Origin: Pseudomonas silvicola
GTDB taxonomy: Bacteria; Pseudomonadota; Gammaproteobacteria; Pseudomonadales; Pseudomonadaceae
Direction of reading: 5' to 3'
DNA length: 64,000 nucleotides
Assembly: GCF_026651855.1 (NCBI RefSeq)
Contig: NZ_CP093280.1
Coordinates: 5,372,001-5,436,000 of the forward strand
The translations under genes and the position numbers were made by a program. A model generated the notes under the pieces. That model was not told the origin of the DNA, did no database searches, and worked only from the letters and a program-made list of their open reading frames with translations. This document shows, piece by piece, positions 29,755-39,152 of this stretch (within the stretch, counting starts at the first letter, position 1; every line of letters starts with the position of its first letter).

Positions 29755-31272
29755 ATGGCCGCCCTGCCTCTGACCGCTCAGGTAGCGGTGATCGGCGCCG
29801 GTGCCATGGGCGCCGGTATCGCCCAGGTAGCCGCCCAGGCCGGCCACCCGGTGTTGCTCTACGACAACCGCCCCGGCGCGGCCGCCCAGGCCATCGGTGA
29901 CATCGACCAGCGCCTGGGCCGTCGCGTGGCCACCGGCAAACTGGCCGACAGCGCCCGCCAGGCGTGCCTGGCCAATCTGCAGGCGTGCGACACCCTCGCC
30001 TCCCTGGCCGATGCCCACCTGGTGATCGAGGCCATCGTTGAACAACTGGCGGTCAAGCGCCAGGTGTTCGGGGAACTGGAAGCCCTGTGCCGCGCCGACT
30101 GCCTGCTGGTCAGCAATACCTCATCGCTGTCCATCACCACCCTGGCGGCCGAACTCAAGCACCCCGAACGCTTCGCCGGCCTGCATTTCTTCAACCCGGC
30201 CCCGGTGATGCCCCTGGTGGAAGTGGTGAGCGGGCTCGCCACCGCGCCCGACGTGGCCGCCAGCTTGTACGACAGCGCCCGCGCCTGGGGCAAACTGCCG
30301 GTTCACACGCGCTCCACCCCCGGCTTCATCGTCAACCGCGTGGCACGGCCGTTCTACGCGGAGAGCCTGCGCCTGCTGCAGGAAGGCGCGGCTGACTGCG
30401 CCACCCTCGATGCCTTGCTGCGAGAGGCCGGCGGCTTCGCCATGGGCGCCTTCGAGCTCACCGACCTGATTGGTCACGACGTCAACTATGCGGTGACCTG
30501 CTCGGTGTTCGACGCCTACTACCAGGACATGCGCTTCCAGCCCTCGCTGATCCAGAAAGAACTGGTGGACGCCGGGCGCCTGGGGCGCAAGAGCGGCCAG
30601 GGTTTCTACGATTACCGCGAAGGGGCGCAGCGCCCCCGTGCACAGGCGCTGAGCAGCGATGCCGCGGTCACCCATTGCGTGGCCGAGGGCCTGCCGGCGC
30701 TGTTCGACGGCCTGTTGACGCGCCTGCAAGACCAGGGCGTGGCAGTGACGCGGCGCCCGGGCAACGGCGTGCTGCGGTGCGGCGACGCGGTGCTGGCGCT
30801 GTCCGACGGGCGCATGGCCAGCCAGCGCGCCCATGACCAGGGCGTGCAGAACCTGGTGCTGCTGGACCTGGCCCTGGACTTCGCCACGGCCACCCGGGTG
30901 GGCATCAGTTGGGCGAACAACACCGCGCCCACGGCAGTGGCGCAGGCGGTGGCCCTGCTCAACCGCGCCGGCCTCACCGTCAGCGCCCTGGGCGACAGCC
31001 CCGGCCTGTGCGTGCTGCGCACCGTCGCCATGCTCGCCAATGAGGGCGCCGACGCGGCCCTGCAAGGCGTGGCCTCGGTGGCCGACATCGACCTGGCCCT
31101 GCGCGCCGGGGTCAACTACCCCAGGGGCCCGTTGGCCTGGGCCGATACGCTGGGCCTGGGCACCGTGGTCACGGTGCTGGAAAACCTGCAAGCCGCCTAC
31201 GGCGAGGAGCGCTACCGCCCTTCCCTGCTGCTGCGTCGCCACTTGGCCGAGGGGAGTTGCCTGCATGACTGA
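29755..31272 (+). CDS. paaH: 3-hydroxyadipyl-CoA dehydrogenase
   Basis: A 505-residue long-form 3-hydroxyacyl-CoA dehydrogenase. An N-terminal Rossmann site (VIGAGAMGAGIAQ), the catalytic-histidine region FAGLHFFNPAPVMPLVEVV and a C-terminal duplicated helical domain are visible. It oxidises 3-hydroxyadipyl-CoA to 3-oxoadipyl-CoA with NAD. It starts three bases after paaG and its end overlaps paaI by eight bases, so translation is probably coupled. The next enzyme of the route, thiolase PaaJ, does not follow. Confidence 0.95.
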   Translation: MAALPLTAQVAVIGAGAMGAGIAQVAAQAGHPVLLYDNRPGAAAQAIGDIDQRLGRRVATGKLADSARQACLANLQACDTLASLADAHLVIEAIVEQLAVKRQVFGELEALCRADCLLVSNTSSLSITTLAAELKHPERFAGLHFFNPAPVMPLVEVVSGLATAPDVAASLYDSARAWGKLPVHTRSTPGFIVNRVARPFYAESLRLLQEGAADCATLDALLREAGGFAMGAFELTDLIGHDVNYAVTCSVFDAYYQDMRFQPSLIQKELVDAGRLGRKSGQGFYDYREGAQRPRAQALSSDAAVTHCVAEGLPALFDGLLTRLQDQGVAVTRRPGNGVLRCGDAVLALSDGRMASQRAHDQGVQNLVLLDLALDFATATRVGISWANNTAPTAVAQAVALLNRAGLTVSALGDSPGLCVLRTVAMLANEGADAALQGVASVADIDLALRAGVNYPRGPLAWADTLGLGTVVTVLENLQAAYGEERYRPSLLLRRHLAEGSCLHD

Positions 31273-31714
31273 CCTGAACCCGCACGATGTGGCCCGGCGC
31301 TGCGCCGAAGCCTTGCTGCAACGGGACGCCGCCAGCCGTGCGCTGGGCATCACCCTGATCAGCGCCGCGCCCGGCAACGCCCAGGTGAGCATGCGCGTGC
31401 GCGACGACATGCTTCAAGGCCACGGCACCTGCCACGGCGGCTTCCTCTTCGCCCTGGCCGATACCGCCTTTGCACTGGCCTGCAACAGCCATGACGCGGC
31501 CACCGTGGCCCAGGGCTGCAGCATCGAATACCTGGTGCCCGGGCAACTGGACGACGAACTGGTGGCCCGCGCCCAGGAGCTGCACCGGGGCAAACGCACC
31601 GGCACCTATGACGTGCGCATCGACAACCAGCACGGCCAGCCAGTCGCCCTGTTCCGGGGCAAGTCTTATCAGGTGCGCGGCACCGTGCTCGCCCGGGAGG
31701 CCATTGATAAATGA
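31265..31714 (+). CDS. paaI: Hydroxyphenylacetyl-CoA thioesterase PaaI
   Basis: A 149-residue hotdog-fold thioesterase with the PaaI signature GHGTCHGGFLFALADTAFAL, Asp66 being the catalytic residue. It releases CoA from stalled intermediates and so protects the CoA pool. ATG 31265 lies inside the end of paaH (eight-base overlap). Longer in-frame starts would run deep into paaH and were rejected. The family match is close in length and motif. Confidence 0.95.
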   Translation: MTDLNPHDVARRCAEALLQRDAASRALGITLISAAPGNAQVSMRVRDDMLQGHGTCHGGFLFALADTAFALACNSHDAATVAQGCSIEYLVPGQLDDELVARAQELHRGKRTGTYDVRIDNQHGQPVALFRGKSYQVRGTVLAREAIDK

Positions 31715-31809
31715 CGATTTGACCTCTGAACGCCTGTAGCCTGTTACCCAGCCCCCGGACCACCCGCGAGGCGGCCGGACACTCACACAAAAACAATTCG
31801 AGTGAAGCC

Positions 31810-33120
31810 ATGAACATGCACCTCAACCCAGATGCCTTGCTGGACCCTTTCGAAACCGCCAGCGTCGATCGCTTGCGCGCGCACCAGTTGCAACGCCTGC
31901 GCTGGAGCCTTGGCCACGCCTACCAGAACGTGCCGCTGTACCGACAGCGCTTCGATGCTCTGGGCCTGCACCCCGAAGACCTGAAATCGCTGGATGACCT
32001 GGCGGCCTTCCCCTTCACCGGCAAGAACGACCTGCGCGACAACTACCCCTACGGCATGTTCGCGGTCCCCCTGCAGGACGTCGTTCGCCTGCACGCTTCC
32101 AGCGGCACCACCGGCAAGCCCACCGTGGTGGGCTACACCCAGAACGACATCGACACCTGGGCCAACATCGTTGCCCGCTCGATTCGCGCCGCGGGTGGTC
32201 ACAAAGGCGACAAGGTGCATATCTCCTACGGCTACGGCCTGTTCACTGGCGGCTTGGGCGCCCACTACGGCGCCGAGCGCCTGGGCTGCACGGTGATCCC
32301 CATGTCAGGTGGGCAGACCGAGAAACAGGTGCAACTGATCCGCGACTTCAACCCCGACATCATCATGGTCACCCCGTCGTACATGCTCAACATCGCTGAC
32401 GAGCTGGAACGCCAGGGTATCGACCCGGCCAGCCTGGCCCTGCGCCTGGGTATCTTCGGCGCCGAACCCTGGACCGATGAGCTGCGTGGCGCCATCGAGC
32501 GGCGCCTGGGCATACAGGCCCAGGACATTTACGGCCTGTCGGAAATAATGGGCCCGGGCGTGGCCATGGAATGCGCCGACAGCCGTGGCCACCCGACCCT
32601 GTGGGAAGATCACTTCTACCCGGAAATCATCGACCCGGTCACTGGCCAGGTGTTGCCTGACGGTGAATTCGGCGAACTGGTGCTGACCTCGCTGAGCAAG
32701 GAGGCCCTGCCGATGATCCGCTACCGCACGCGCGACCTGACCCGGCTGCTGCCGGGCAGTGGCCGGCCCATGCGGCGCATGGACAAGATCACCGGGCGCA
32801 GCGACGACATGCTGATCATCCGCGGCGTCAACGTGTTCCCCACCCAGGTAGAAGAACAGGTGCTCAAAACCAAACAGCTGTGCGAGTGCTATGAGATGCA
32901 CCTGTATCGCAACGGCAACCTCGACTCGGTGGATATCCACGTCGAACTGCGCCCCGAGCATCTGCACCTGGGCAGTGCCGAACAACAGGCGGTGTGCAGC
33001 GAGCTGAGCCGACAGATCAAGACCCACATCGGGATCAGCACCCGTGTGGTGCTGCAGCCGGCCCAGACCCTCAAACGCTCGGAAGGCAAGGCTGCGCACG
33101 TCTTCGACAAGCGCGCTTGA
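31810..33120 (+). CDS. paaK: Phenylacetate-CoA ligase
   Basis: A 436-residue AMP-forming ligase with the P-loop SSGTTGKPTVVG, the AYGLSE-like motif DIYGLSEIMGPGV and the hinge region TGRSDDMLIIRGVNVFP. It activates phenylacetate with ATP and CoA, the entry step of the pathway. Length equals that of characterised PaaK proteins. It lies 95 bases after paaI and is followed by the paaA operator/promoter region. In many pseudomonads paaJ sits directly before this gene; here it does not. Confidence 0.96.
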   Translation: MNMHLNPDALLDPFETASVDRLRAHQLQRLRWSLGHAYQNVPLYRQRFDALGLHPEDLKSLDDLAAFPFTGKNDLRDNYPYGMFAVPLQDVVRLHASSGTTGKPTVVGYTQNDIDTWANIVARSIRAAGGHKGDKVHISYGYGLFTGGLGAHYGAERLGCTVIPMSGGQTEKQVQLIRDFNPDIIMVTPSYMLNIADELERQGIDPASLALRLGIFGAEPWTDELRGAIERRLGIQAQDIYGLSEIMGPGVAMECADSRGHPTLWEDHFYPEIIDPVTGQVLPDGEFGELVLTSLSKEALPMIRYRTRDLTRLLPGSGRPMRRMDKITGRSDDMLIIRGVNVFPTQVEEQVLKTKQLCECYEMHLYRNGNLDSVDIHVELRPEHLHLGSAEQQAVCSELSRQIKTHIGISTRVVLQPAQTLKRSEGKAAHVFDKRA

Positions 33121-33125
33121 AGTTC

Positions 33126-33184
33126 GTGATACAGAAACCTATCTGATACCTGTTTTTTGTGTTTGATATTTAATTCTGTATCAC
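33126..33184. promoter_or_regulatory. Probable PaaX operator before paaABCDE
   Basis: GTGATACAGAA (33126-33136) and its exact complement TTCTGTATCAC (33174-33184) form an 11-base perfect inverted repeat separated by 37 bases. PaaX sites in other bacteria are widely spaced inverted repeats at paa promoters. The right arm falls between the -35 and -10 boxes of the promoter below, which would block RNA polymerase when bound. Binding by PaaX is inferred. Confidence 0.7.
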
Positions 33185-33191
33185 TTATAAC
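33163..33191 (+). promoter_or_regulatory. Sigma-70-type promoter of paaABCDE
   Basis: TTGATA (33163-33168), a 17-base spacer and TATAAC (33186-33191) lie 35 bases before the paaA start codon. Spacing is ideal and both boxes are near consensus. The surrounding 60 bases are markedly AT-rich. Confidence 0.7.
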
Positions 33192-33225
33192 AATAGCCAT
33201 CCCCCTGCATGGCTGGAGACCCTTC

Positions 33226-34215
33226 ATGTACGCACAGCTAGTGGAAACCGGCGTCAAGCGCCTCAAGACCCTGGACGAAATGAGCGACCAGGAACGCGCC
33301 TTCCAGGAAAAGATCGACGCCGAGATCAAGATCGAAGCCAAGAACTGGATGCCCGACGCCTATCGCCAGACCCTTATCCGGCAGATTTCCCAGCACGCCC
33401 ACTCGGAAATCGTCGGCATGCTGCCCGAGGGCAACTGGCTGACCCGCGCCCCCACGCTCAAGCGCAAGCTGCAACTGATGGCCAAGATCCAGGACGAAGC
33501 CGGCCACGGCCTGTACCTGTACAGCGCCATGGAGACGCTAGGCGCCGATCGCGATACGGAAATCGCCAAGATGCACGCCGGCAAGGCGAAATATTCGAGC
33601 ATCTTCAATTACCCCACCCTGAGCTGGGCCGACATGGGCGCGGTGGGCTGGCTGGTGGATGGCGCCGCCATCGTCAACCAGGTGGTCTTGCAGCGCACCT
33701 CCTACGGGCCCTACGCCCGGGCCATGGTGCGCATCTGCAAGGAGGAAAGTTTTCACCAGCGCCAGGGCTACGAAATACTGCTGACCATGATGCGCCACGG
33801 CACCCAGGCCCAGAAGGACATGGTGCAGGACGCCATCAACCGCCTGTGGTGGCCGTCGCTGATGATGTTCGGGCCCAGCGATGAACATTCCCCCAACAGC
33901 GCCCAGTCCATGGCCTGGAAGATCAAGCGCCAGAGCAACGACGAGCTGCGCCAGCGCTTCATCGACCAGACCATCCCCCAACTGGAGCTGCTGGGCTGCA
34001 CCTGCCCCGATCCGGACCTTAAGTGGAACGCCGAAACCGGCCACTACGACTTCGGCGCCATCCAGTGGGACGAATTCTACGAAGTGCTCAAGGGCAACGG
34101 CCCCTGCAACGCCGAGCGCGTGGCTACCCGCAAGCAGGCCATCGAAGACGGCGCCTGGGTGCGCGAGGCCGCGGTGGCCCACGCCCGCAAACAACACGAC
34201 AAGCACGCTGCCTGA
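33226..34215 (+). CDS. paaA: Phenylacetyl-CoA 1,2-epoxidase, catalytic subunit A
   Basis: A 329-residue ferritin-like di-iron oxygenase subunit. Carboxylate and histidine ligands are seen in [11 protein letters not shown] and [11 protein letters not shown]. PaaA binds phenylacetyl-CoA, and its di-iron centre inserts one oxygen atom to form the ring 1,2-epoxide in the PaaABCE complex. ATG 33226 was chosen over an upstream start at 33157, which lies inside the operator/promoter. It is followed at 14 bases by paaB. Confidence 0.96.
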   Translation: MYAQLVETGVKRLKTLDEMSDQERAFQEKIDAEIKIEAKNWMPDAYRQTLIRQISQHAHSEIVGMLPEGNWLTRAPTLKRKLQLMAKIQDEAGHGLYLYSAMETLGADRDTEIAKMHAGKAKYSSIFNYPTLSWADMGAVGWLVDGAAIVNQVVLQRTSYGPYARAMVRICKEESFHQRQGYEILLTMMRHGTQAQKDMVQDAINRLWWPSLMMFGPSDEHSPNSAQSMAWKIKRQSNDELRQRFIDQTIPQLELLGCTCPDPDLKWNAETGHYDFGAIQWDEFYEVLKGNGPCNAERVATRKQAIEDGAWVREAAVAHARKQHDKHAA

Positions 34216-34229
34216 GCTGGAGAAACCCC

Positions 34230-34511
34230 ATGTCCGACTGGACCCTGTTCGAAGTCTTCGTGCGCAGCAAGCACGGCCTCAATCACAAACATGTGGGCAG
34301 CGTGCACGCCGCCGACGCGGTCATGGCCATCGAGAACGCCCGAGAGCTATACACCCGGCGCAGTGAAGGCGTGAGCCTGTGGGTGGTGCCCTCGGCGCTG
34401 ATCGTCGCCTCCTCGCCCGACGACAAGGACCCGCTGTTCGCCCCCTCCGATGACAAGGTCTACCGCCATGCCAGCTTCTACGAGCTGCCACCCGAAGTCG
34501 GGCACATGTGA
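34230..34511 (+). CDS. paaB: Phenylacetyl-CoA epoxidase subunit B
   Basis: A 93-residue protein (WTLFEVFVRSKHGLNHKHVG, then YTRRSEGVSLWVVPS) of the usual PaaB length. It is a small bridging subunit of the epoxidase complex without known catalytic residues. ATG 34230 begins 14 bases after paaA, and the gene ends eight bases before paaC. Longer in-frame starts overlap paaA and were rejected. Confidence 0.95.
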   Translation: MSDWTLFEVFVRSKHGLNHKHVGSVHAADAVMAIENARELYTRRSEGVSLWVVPSALIVASSPDDKDPLFAPSDDKVYRHASFYELPPEVGHM

Positions 34512-34519
34512 GGCCGACC

Positions 34520-35281
34520 ATGAGTATTGAAGACGATCTGACCCGTTATCTGCTGCACCTGGGCGACACCGCCCTGATCCAGGGCCAGCGCCTGAGCCAG
34601 TGGGTGGGCCACGCGCCGGCCCTGGAAGAGGAACTGGCGCTGGCCAACGTCGGCCTGGACCTGTTCGGCCAGGCGCGCAATTGGCTGGACTACGCTGCCG
34701 AACGCCTGGACGACGGCCGCGATGCCGATGCCCTGGCCTTCCTGCGTACCGAGCGGGAGCTGCGCAACCTGTTGCTGGTGGAACAACCCAACGGCGACTA
34801 TGCGGTCACCATGCTCAAGCAGTTCTTCTACGACGCCTGGCATTTTCAGGTGCTGCAGGGCCTGAGCGGCTCCCGTGACGAGCGCATCGCCGGCATCGCG
34901 GCCAAGGGCCTCAAGGAGGTGACCTACCACCTGCGCCGCTCCAGCGAGTGGGTGGAGCGCCTGGGCGATGGCACTGACGAAAGCCATGCGCGCATGCTCG
35001 CCGCCCTGCCCAAGGTGTGGCGTTTCACGGTAGAGCTGGTGAATGCCGACGCCGGTGAGCAACGCCTGGCCGCGGCCGGCCTGATCGGTGACCCGGCAAC
35101 GCTGGCGGCGGCATGGCACGCCAAGGTGGCAGAGGTGTTCACCCGCGCCACCCTGCCAGTGCCCGAGCCCGCCAGCGCCTTCTACCTCAATGGGCGCGAA
35201 GGGCTGCACAGCGAACACCTGGGCCTGCTGCTGGCCGAAATGCAGTACCTGCCGCGAGCCTACCCCGATGCTGTCTGGTGA
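34520..35281 (+). CDS. paaC: Phenylacetyl-CoA epoxidase structural subunit C
   Basis: A 253-residue ferritin-like protein that pairs with PaaA. It keeps the fold (ANVGLDLFGQARNWLDYA and FYDAWHFQVLQGL), and PaaC proteins serve a scaffold role with a degenerate metal site. It is required for epoxidase activity. Its 3' end overlaps paaD by 14 bases, a sign of coupled translation. Confidence 0.95.
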   Translation: MSIEDDLTRYLLHLGDTALIQGQRLSQWVGHAPALEEELALANVGLDLFGQARNWLDYAAERLDDGRDADALAFLRTERELRNLLLVEQPNGDYAVTMLKQFFYDAWHFQVLQGLSGSRDERIAGIAAKGLKEVTYHLRRSSEWVERLGDGTDESHARMLAALPKVWRFTVELVNADAGEQRLAAAGLIGDPATLAAAWHAKVAEVFTRATLPVPEPASAFYLNGREGLHSEHLGLLLAEMQYLPRAYPDAVW

Positions 35282-35801
35282 GCTGATCGCCAGCGACCGC
35301 GGCGCGCGGCCGACGCAGCCCGATGACCTGGCGCAGGCCTGGCACGTGCTGGGCCAGGTCATGGACCCGGAGGTGCCAGCGGTCAGCGTGGTCGACCTGG
35401 GCATCGTCCGCGGCCTGGCCTGGCAGGCGGGGCACCTGGAGGTGGTGGTCACCCCCACCTACTCCGGCTGCCCCGCCACCGAGGTGATCGAAAGCGACAT
35501 CCGCGACGCCCTGGTGCAAGCCGGTTTCCATGCGCCGCGCCTGCAGCGTCGGCTGACCCCGGCCTGGACCACCGACTGGATCACCGAACGCGGCCGCGCG
35601 CAATTGCGCGAGTACGGCATCGCCCCGCCCGACGGCAGCACCAGCAAGCGCACGCTGCTGGGCGAGGCGCCCCAGGTGCTGTGCCCGCAGTGCGGCAGCG
35701 CCCACACCGAGCTGCTCAGCCAGTTTGGCTCCACCGCCTGCAAGGCGTTGTACCGCTGCTGCGACTGCCGCGAGCCGTTCGACTATTTCAAGTGCATCTG
35801 A
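35268..35801 (+). CDS. paaD: PaaD, maturation factor of the epoxidase complex
   Basis: A 177-residue protein with an N-terminal MIP18/DUF59-type domain (MDPEVPAVSVVDLGIVR, TPTYSGCPATEVI) and a C-terminal metal-binding tail (CPQCG, then CKALYRCCDCREPFDYFKC). It resembles iron-sulfur assembly factors and is needed for a functional PaaABCE complex. ATG 35268 lies inside paaC; a longer frame begins at 35088 but would overlap paaC by 190 bases. Confidence 0.94.
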   Translation: MLSGELIASDRGARPTQPDDLAQAWHVLGQVMDPEVPAVSVVDLGIVRGLAWQAGHLEVVVTPTYSGCPATEVIESDIRDALVQAGFHAPRLQRRLTPAWTTDWITERGRAQLREYGIAPPDGSTSKRTLLGEAPQVLCPQCGSAHTELLSQFGSTACKALYRCCDCREPFDYFKCI

Positions 35802-35820
35802 TGGCCAACGGAGATCAACC

Positions 35821-36897
35821 ATGAGCCAGTTTCACAGCCTGACCATCAAGCAGGTACGTGCTGAGACCCGCGACGCCGTGTCCATCGTCTTCGACGTGCC
35901 CGAGCACCTGCGCGAGGCGTTTCGCTACACCCAGGGCCAGCACCTGGTGATGCGCACCCACCTGGACGGCGAGGAAGTGCGCCGCTCGTACTCCATCTGC
36001 ACCGGGGTCAACGATGATGAGCTGCGGGTGGCTATCAAGAAGGTAGCCGGCGGGCGCTTCTCGGCCTATGCCAATGAGCGATTGCAGCCTGGCCACTGCC
36101 TGGAGGTCATGCCACCGGCCGGCGAGTTCAGCGTACCGCTGGACCCGGCGCGCCACGGCCGCTACCTGGCCGTGGCCGCGGGCAGCGGCATCACGCCGAT
36201 CCTGTCGATCGTCAAGACCACCCTGGAACACGAACCCCACAGCCATGTCACCGTGCTGTACGGCAACCGCTCCAGCGCCGGCGCGCTGTTTCGCGAACAG
36301 CTGGAAGACCTCAAGAACCGCTACCTGCAACGCCTGAACCTGGTCTTCGTGTTCAGCCGCGAGCAGCAGGACGTGGACCTGTACAACGGCCGCATCGACG
36401 CCGATAAATGCCAGCGCCTGTTCAGCCGCTGGGTCGAGGTCAAGACCCTGGACGCCGCCTTCATCTGCGGCCCCCAGGCCATGACCGAGACCGTGCGCGA
36501 CCAGCTCAAGGCCCATGGCATGGACAGCCGTCGCATCCACTTCGAGCTGTTCGGCGCGGCGGTCGACGGCAGCAAGCGTGAAGCCCGCGAGGCTGCCCGG
36601 CAACTGGACGCGGCGGTCAGCCAGATCACCGTGATCAGCGACGGCCGCGCCCTGGCGTTCGACTTGCCGCGCAACACCGTCAGCGTGCTCGATGCCGGCA
36701 ATGCCATTGGCGCCGAACTGCCATATTCCTGCAAGGCCGGGGTGTGCTCGACCTGCAAGTGCAGGGTGATCGAGGGCGAAGTGGAGATGGACGCCAACCA
36801 CGCCCTTGAAGACTACGAAGTGGCCGCCGGTTACGTGCTGTCCTGCCAGACCTTCCCGATCAGCCAAAAGGTGGTGCTCGACTTCGACCAGATCTGA
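35821..36897 (+). CDS. paaE: Phenylacetyl-CoA epoxidase reductase subunit E
   Basis: A 358-residue reductase with an FAD-binding domain (RRSYSICTG), a nucleotide-binding domain (AAGSGITPILSIV, CGPQAMTE) and a C-terminal plant-type 2Fe-2S ferredoxin domain (CKAGVCSTCKC and a distant LSCQT). It moves electrons from NADPH to the PaaA di-iron site. ATG 35821 lies 19 bases after paaD. It is the last gene of paaABCDE, and a REP-like hairpin follows. Confidence 0.96.
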   Translation: MSQFHSLTIKQVRAETRDAVSIVFDVPEHLREAFRYTQGQHLVMRTHLDGEEVRRSYSICTGVNDDELRVAIKKVAGGRFSAYANERLQPGHCLEVMPPAGEFSVPLDPARHGRYLAVAAGSGITPILSIVKTTLEHEPHSHVTVLYGNRSSAGALFREQLEDLKNRYLQRLNLVFVFSREQQDVDLYNGRIDADKCQRLFSRWVEVKTLDAAFICGPQAMTETVRDQLKAHGMDSRRIHFELFGAAVDGSKREAREAARQLDAAVSQITVISDGRALAFDLPRNTVSVLDAGNAIGAELPYSCKAGVCSTCKCRVIEGEVEMDANHALEDYEVAAGYVLSCQTFPISQKVVLDFDQI

Positions 36898-36925
36898 CCG
36901 TTACCTCAAGAACCGTGCGAATGGC

Positions 36926-36951
36926 GTGGGAACCGGATTTGCCCGCGAGCG
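36926..36951 (+). repeat. Single REP-like element after paaE
   Basis: GTGGGAACCGGATTTGCCCG with CGAGC following resembles the Pseudomonas REP core seen in the 14-17 kb mosaic, here as one isolated copy in the 125-base paaE/paaZ gap. Confidence 0.5.
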
Positions 36952-37022
36952 GCTGAACAGCTCGCCGGTACGTCAGTCCCTGCACCGACCAGAACAATTC
37001 CAAGATATTCGCGGAGCGCTTC

Positions 37023-39068
37023 ATGACCCCCATCCTGCAATCCTTCATCGCCGGCCGCTGGGTCGGCCAACAGGGCGCACAGCCCCTGCGCAGCGCCCTC
37101 AATGGCCAGCCCCTGGCCCGTACCCACGAGGAAACCCCGGACTTCGCCGAGGCCATTGACCACGGCCGCCGTGTCGGCAACGAGAGCCTCCACGCGCTGG
37201 ACTTTCAGCAACGCGCCCAACGCCTCAAGGCCCTGGCCCTGTACCTGGCCGAGCGCAAGGAGCAGCTCTACGCCTTGTCCCACCACAGCGGCGCCACTCG
37301 TGCCGACAGTTGGGTGGACATCGAGGGAGGCAACGCCACCCTGTTCAGTTACGCCGGCATCGGCAGCCGCGAGCTGCCCTCCGGCAACGTAGTGCACGAA
37401 GGCCCGGCGGTCTCCCTGGGCAAACGTGGCCAGTTCGCCGGCAGCCATATCCTGGTGCCACGGGGTGGCCTGGCGGTGCACATCAATGCCTTCAATTTCC
37501 CTATCTGGGGCATGCTGGAAAAATTCGCCCCGTGTTTCCTGGCGGGCATGCCGTGCGTGGTCAAGCCCGCCACCGCCACCAGCTACCTGACCGAGGCCGT
37601 GGTGCGGTTGATGGACCAGTCCGGGCTGTTGCCCGCCGGCAGCCTGCAGCTGGTGATCGGCAGCACCGGTGACCTCCTTGATCGCCTGCAAGGCCAGGAC
37701 CTGGTGACCTTCACAGGCTCCGCGGACACAGCGGCGAAACTGCGTGTCACCCCGAACCTGATCCGCCACTCGGTGCCGTTCACCGCCGAAGCCGATTCGC
37801 TGAACTGCGCCATCCTGGCCCCCGACGTGACCCCGGACGATGAAGAGTTCGAGCTGTACGTCAAGGAAGTGGTGCGGGAAATGACCGCCAAGGCCGGGCA
37901 GAAATGCACCGCCATTCGCCGCGCCATCGTGCCCCGCCAGCACCTGGACGCCGTGGCCACGCGCATTCGCGAGCGCCTGGCCAAGGTGGTGGTGGGCGAT
38001 CCGTCGGTGGACGGCGTGCGCATGGGCGCACTGGCTTCCCATGCGCAACAGCGCGACGTGGCCGAGCGCCTGGCCCTGCTGCAGCAGAGCTGCGACACAC
38101 TGTTCAGTGCCGCCGACGGCTTCAGCCCGCGCGGCGAAGGCGTCAGCGAGGGCGCGTTCTTCGCCCCGACGCTGTTGCACGCCCGTGACCCGCACGCTGA
38201 AGGCGGCGCCCACGATATCGAGGCCTTCGGCCCGGTGAGCACGTTGATGGCCTACGACGACCTGGACGAAGCCGTGGCCCTGGCCGCGCGGGGCAAGGGT
38301 AGCCTGGTCGCCAGCCTGGTCACCCGCAGCCCGCAGATCGCCGCCAGCGTCATCCCTGCCGCGGCCGCCTGGCACGGGCGCCTGCTGGTGCTCGACCGCC
38401 AGGCTGCCGTGGAGTCCACCGGCCATGGCTCACCGCTGCCGCAACTCAAGCACGGCGGCCCGGGCCGCGCCGGCGGCGGCGAAGAACTCGGTGGCCTGCG
38501 CGCCGTCAAGCACTACCTGCAACGCGCAGCCGTCCAGGGCTCGCCGACCATGCTGGCAGCCATCACCGGTGAGTACGTGCGTGGCGCGGCACTGATCGAA
38601 ACCGACGTGCACCCGTTCCGCCGGCACTTCCAGGACGTACAGATTGGCGAGTCCCTGCTCACCCATCGCCGCACCGTCACCGAAACCGACCTGGTGAGCT
38701 TTGGCTGCCTGTCGGGTGACCACTTCTACATGCACTTCGACGACATCGCCGCCCGCGACTCCCAGTTCGGCCAGCGCATCGCCCATGGCTATTTCGTGCT
38801 GTCCGCCGCCGCCGGGTTGTTCGTCTCGCCAGGTGAGGGGCCGGTGCTGGCCAACTATGGGTTGGACAACCTGCGGTTCATCAACCCGGTGGCCATCGGC
38901 GACACCATCCGGGCGCGCCTGACCTGCAAGCGCAAGACCGACCAGGGCAAGGCCAGCCCCCAAGGCATTGCGCAGGGGGTAGTGACCTGGGATGTGGAGG
39001 TGACCAACCAGCGGGATGAGGTCGTGGCCAGTTATGACATCCTGACCCTCGTGGTGAAACGGCCATAA
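37023..39068 (+). CDS. paaZ: Bifunctional oxepin-CoA hydrolase / 3-oxo-5,6-dehydrosuberyl-CoA semialdehyde dehydrogenase
   Basis: A 681-residue two-domain enzyme. Residues 1-510 form an aldehyde dehydrogenase (INAFNFPIWGMLEKF, FTGSADTAAK, catalytic Cys in GQKCTAIRRA). Residues 530-680 form an R-specific hydratase-like MaoC domain (LVSFGCLSGDHFYMHFD, FGQRIAHGYFVLS) that opens the oxepin ring. Both catalytic halves look complete. It is the last pathway gene of the cluster, 125 bases after paaE, with GGAG before the start codon. Confidence 0.96.
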   Translation: MTPILQSFIAGRWVGQQGAQPLRSALNGQPLARTHEETPDFAEAIDHGRRVGNESLHALDFQQRAQRLKALALYLAERKEQLYALSHHSGATRADSWVDIEGGNATLFSYAGIGSRELPSGNVVHEGPAVSLGKRGQFAGSHILVPRGGLAVHINAFNFPIWGMLEKFAPCFLAGMPCVVKPATATSYLTEAVVRLMDQSGLLPAGSLQLVIGSTGDLLDRLQGQDLVTFTGSADTAAKLRVTPNLIRHSVPFTAEADSLNCAILAPDVTPDDEEFELYVKEVVREMTAKAGQKCTAIRRAIVPRQHLDAVATRIRERLAKVVVGDPSVDGVRMGALASHAQQRDVAERLALLQQSCDTLFSAADGFSPRGEGVSEGAFFAPTLLHARDPHAEGGAHDIEAFGPVSTLMAYDDLDEAVALAARGKGSLVASLVTRSPQIAASVIPAAAAWHGRLLVLDRQAAVESTGHGSPLPQLKHGGPGRAGGGEELGGLRAVKHYLQRAAVQGSPTMLAAITGEYVRGAALIETDVHPFRRHFQDVQIGESLLTHRRTVTETDLVSFGCLSGDHFYMHFDDIAARDSQFGQRIAHGYFVLSAAAGLFVSPGEGPVLANYGLDNLRFINPVAIGDTIRARLTCKRKTDQGKASPQGIAQGVVTWDVEVTNQRDEVVASYDILTLVVKRP

Positions 39069-39152
39069 GGCCGCGCTCCAGCCACCGCGCAGTGCCAGGG
39101 GCCGGCACAGGCTTTGCTACGACTGCCTCCCCTTTGATGAACAGGTCGTCTG

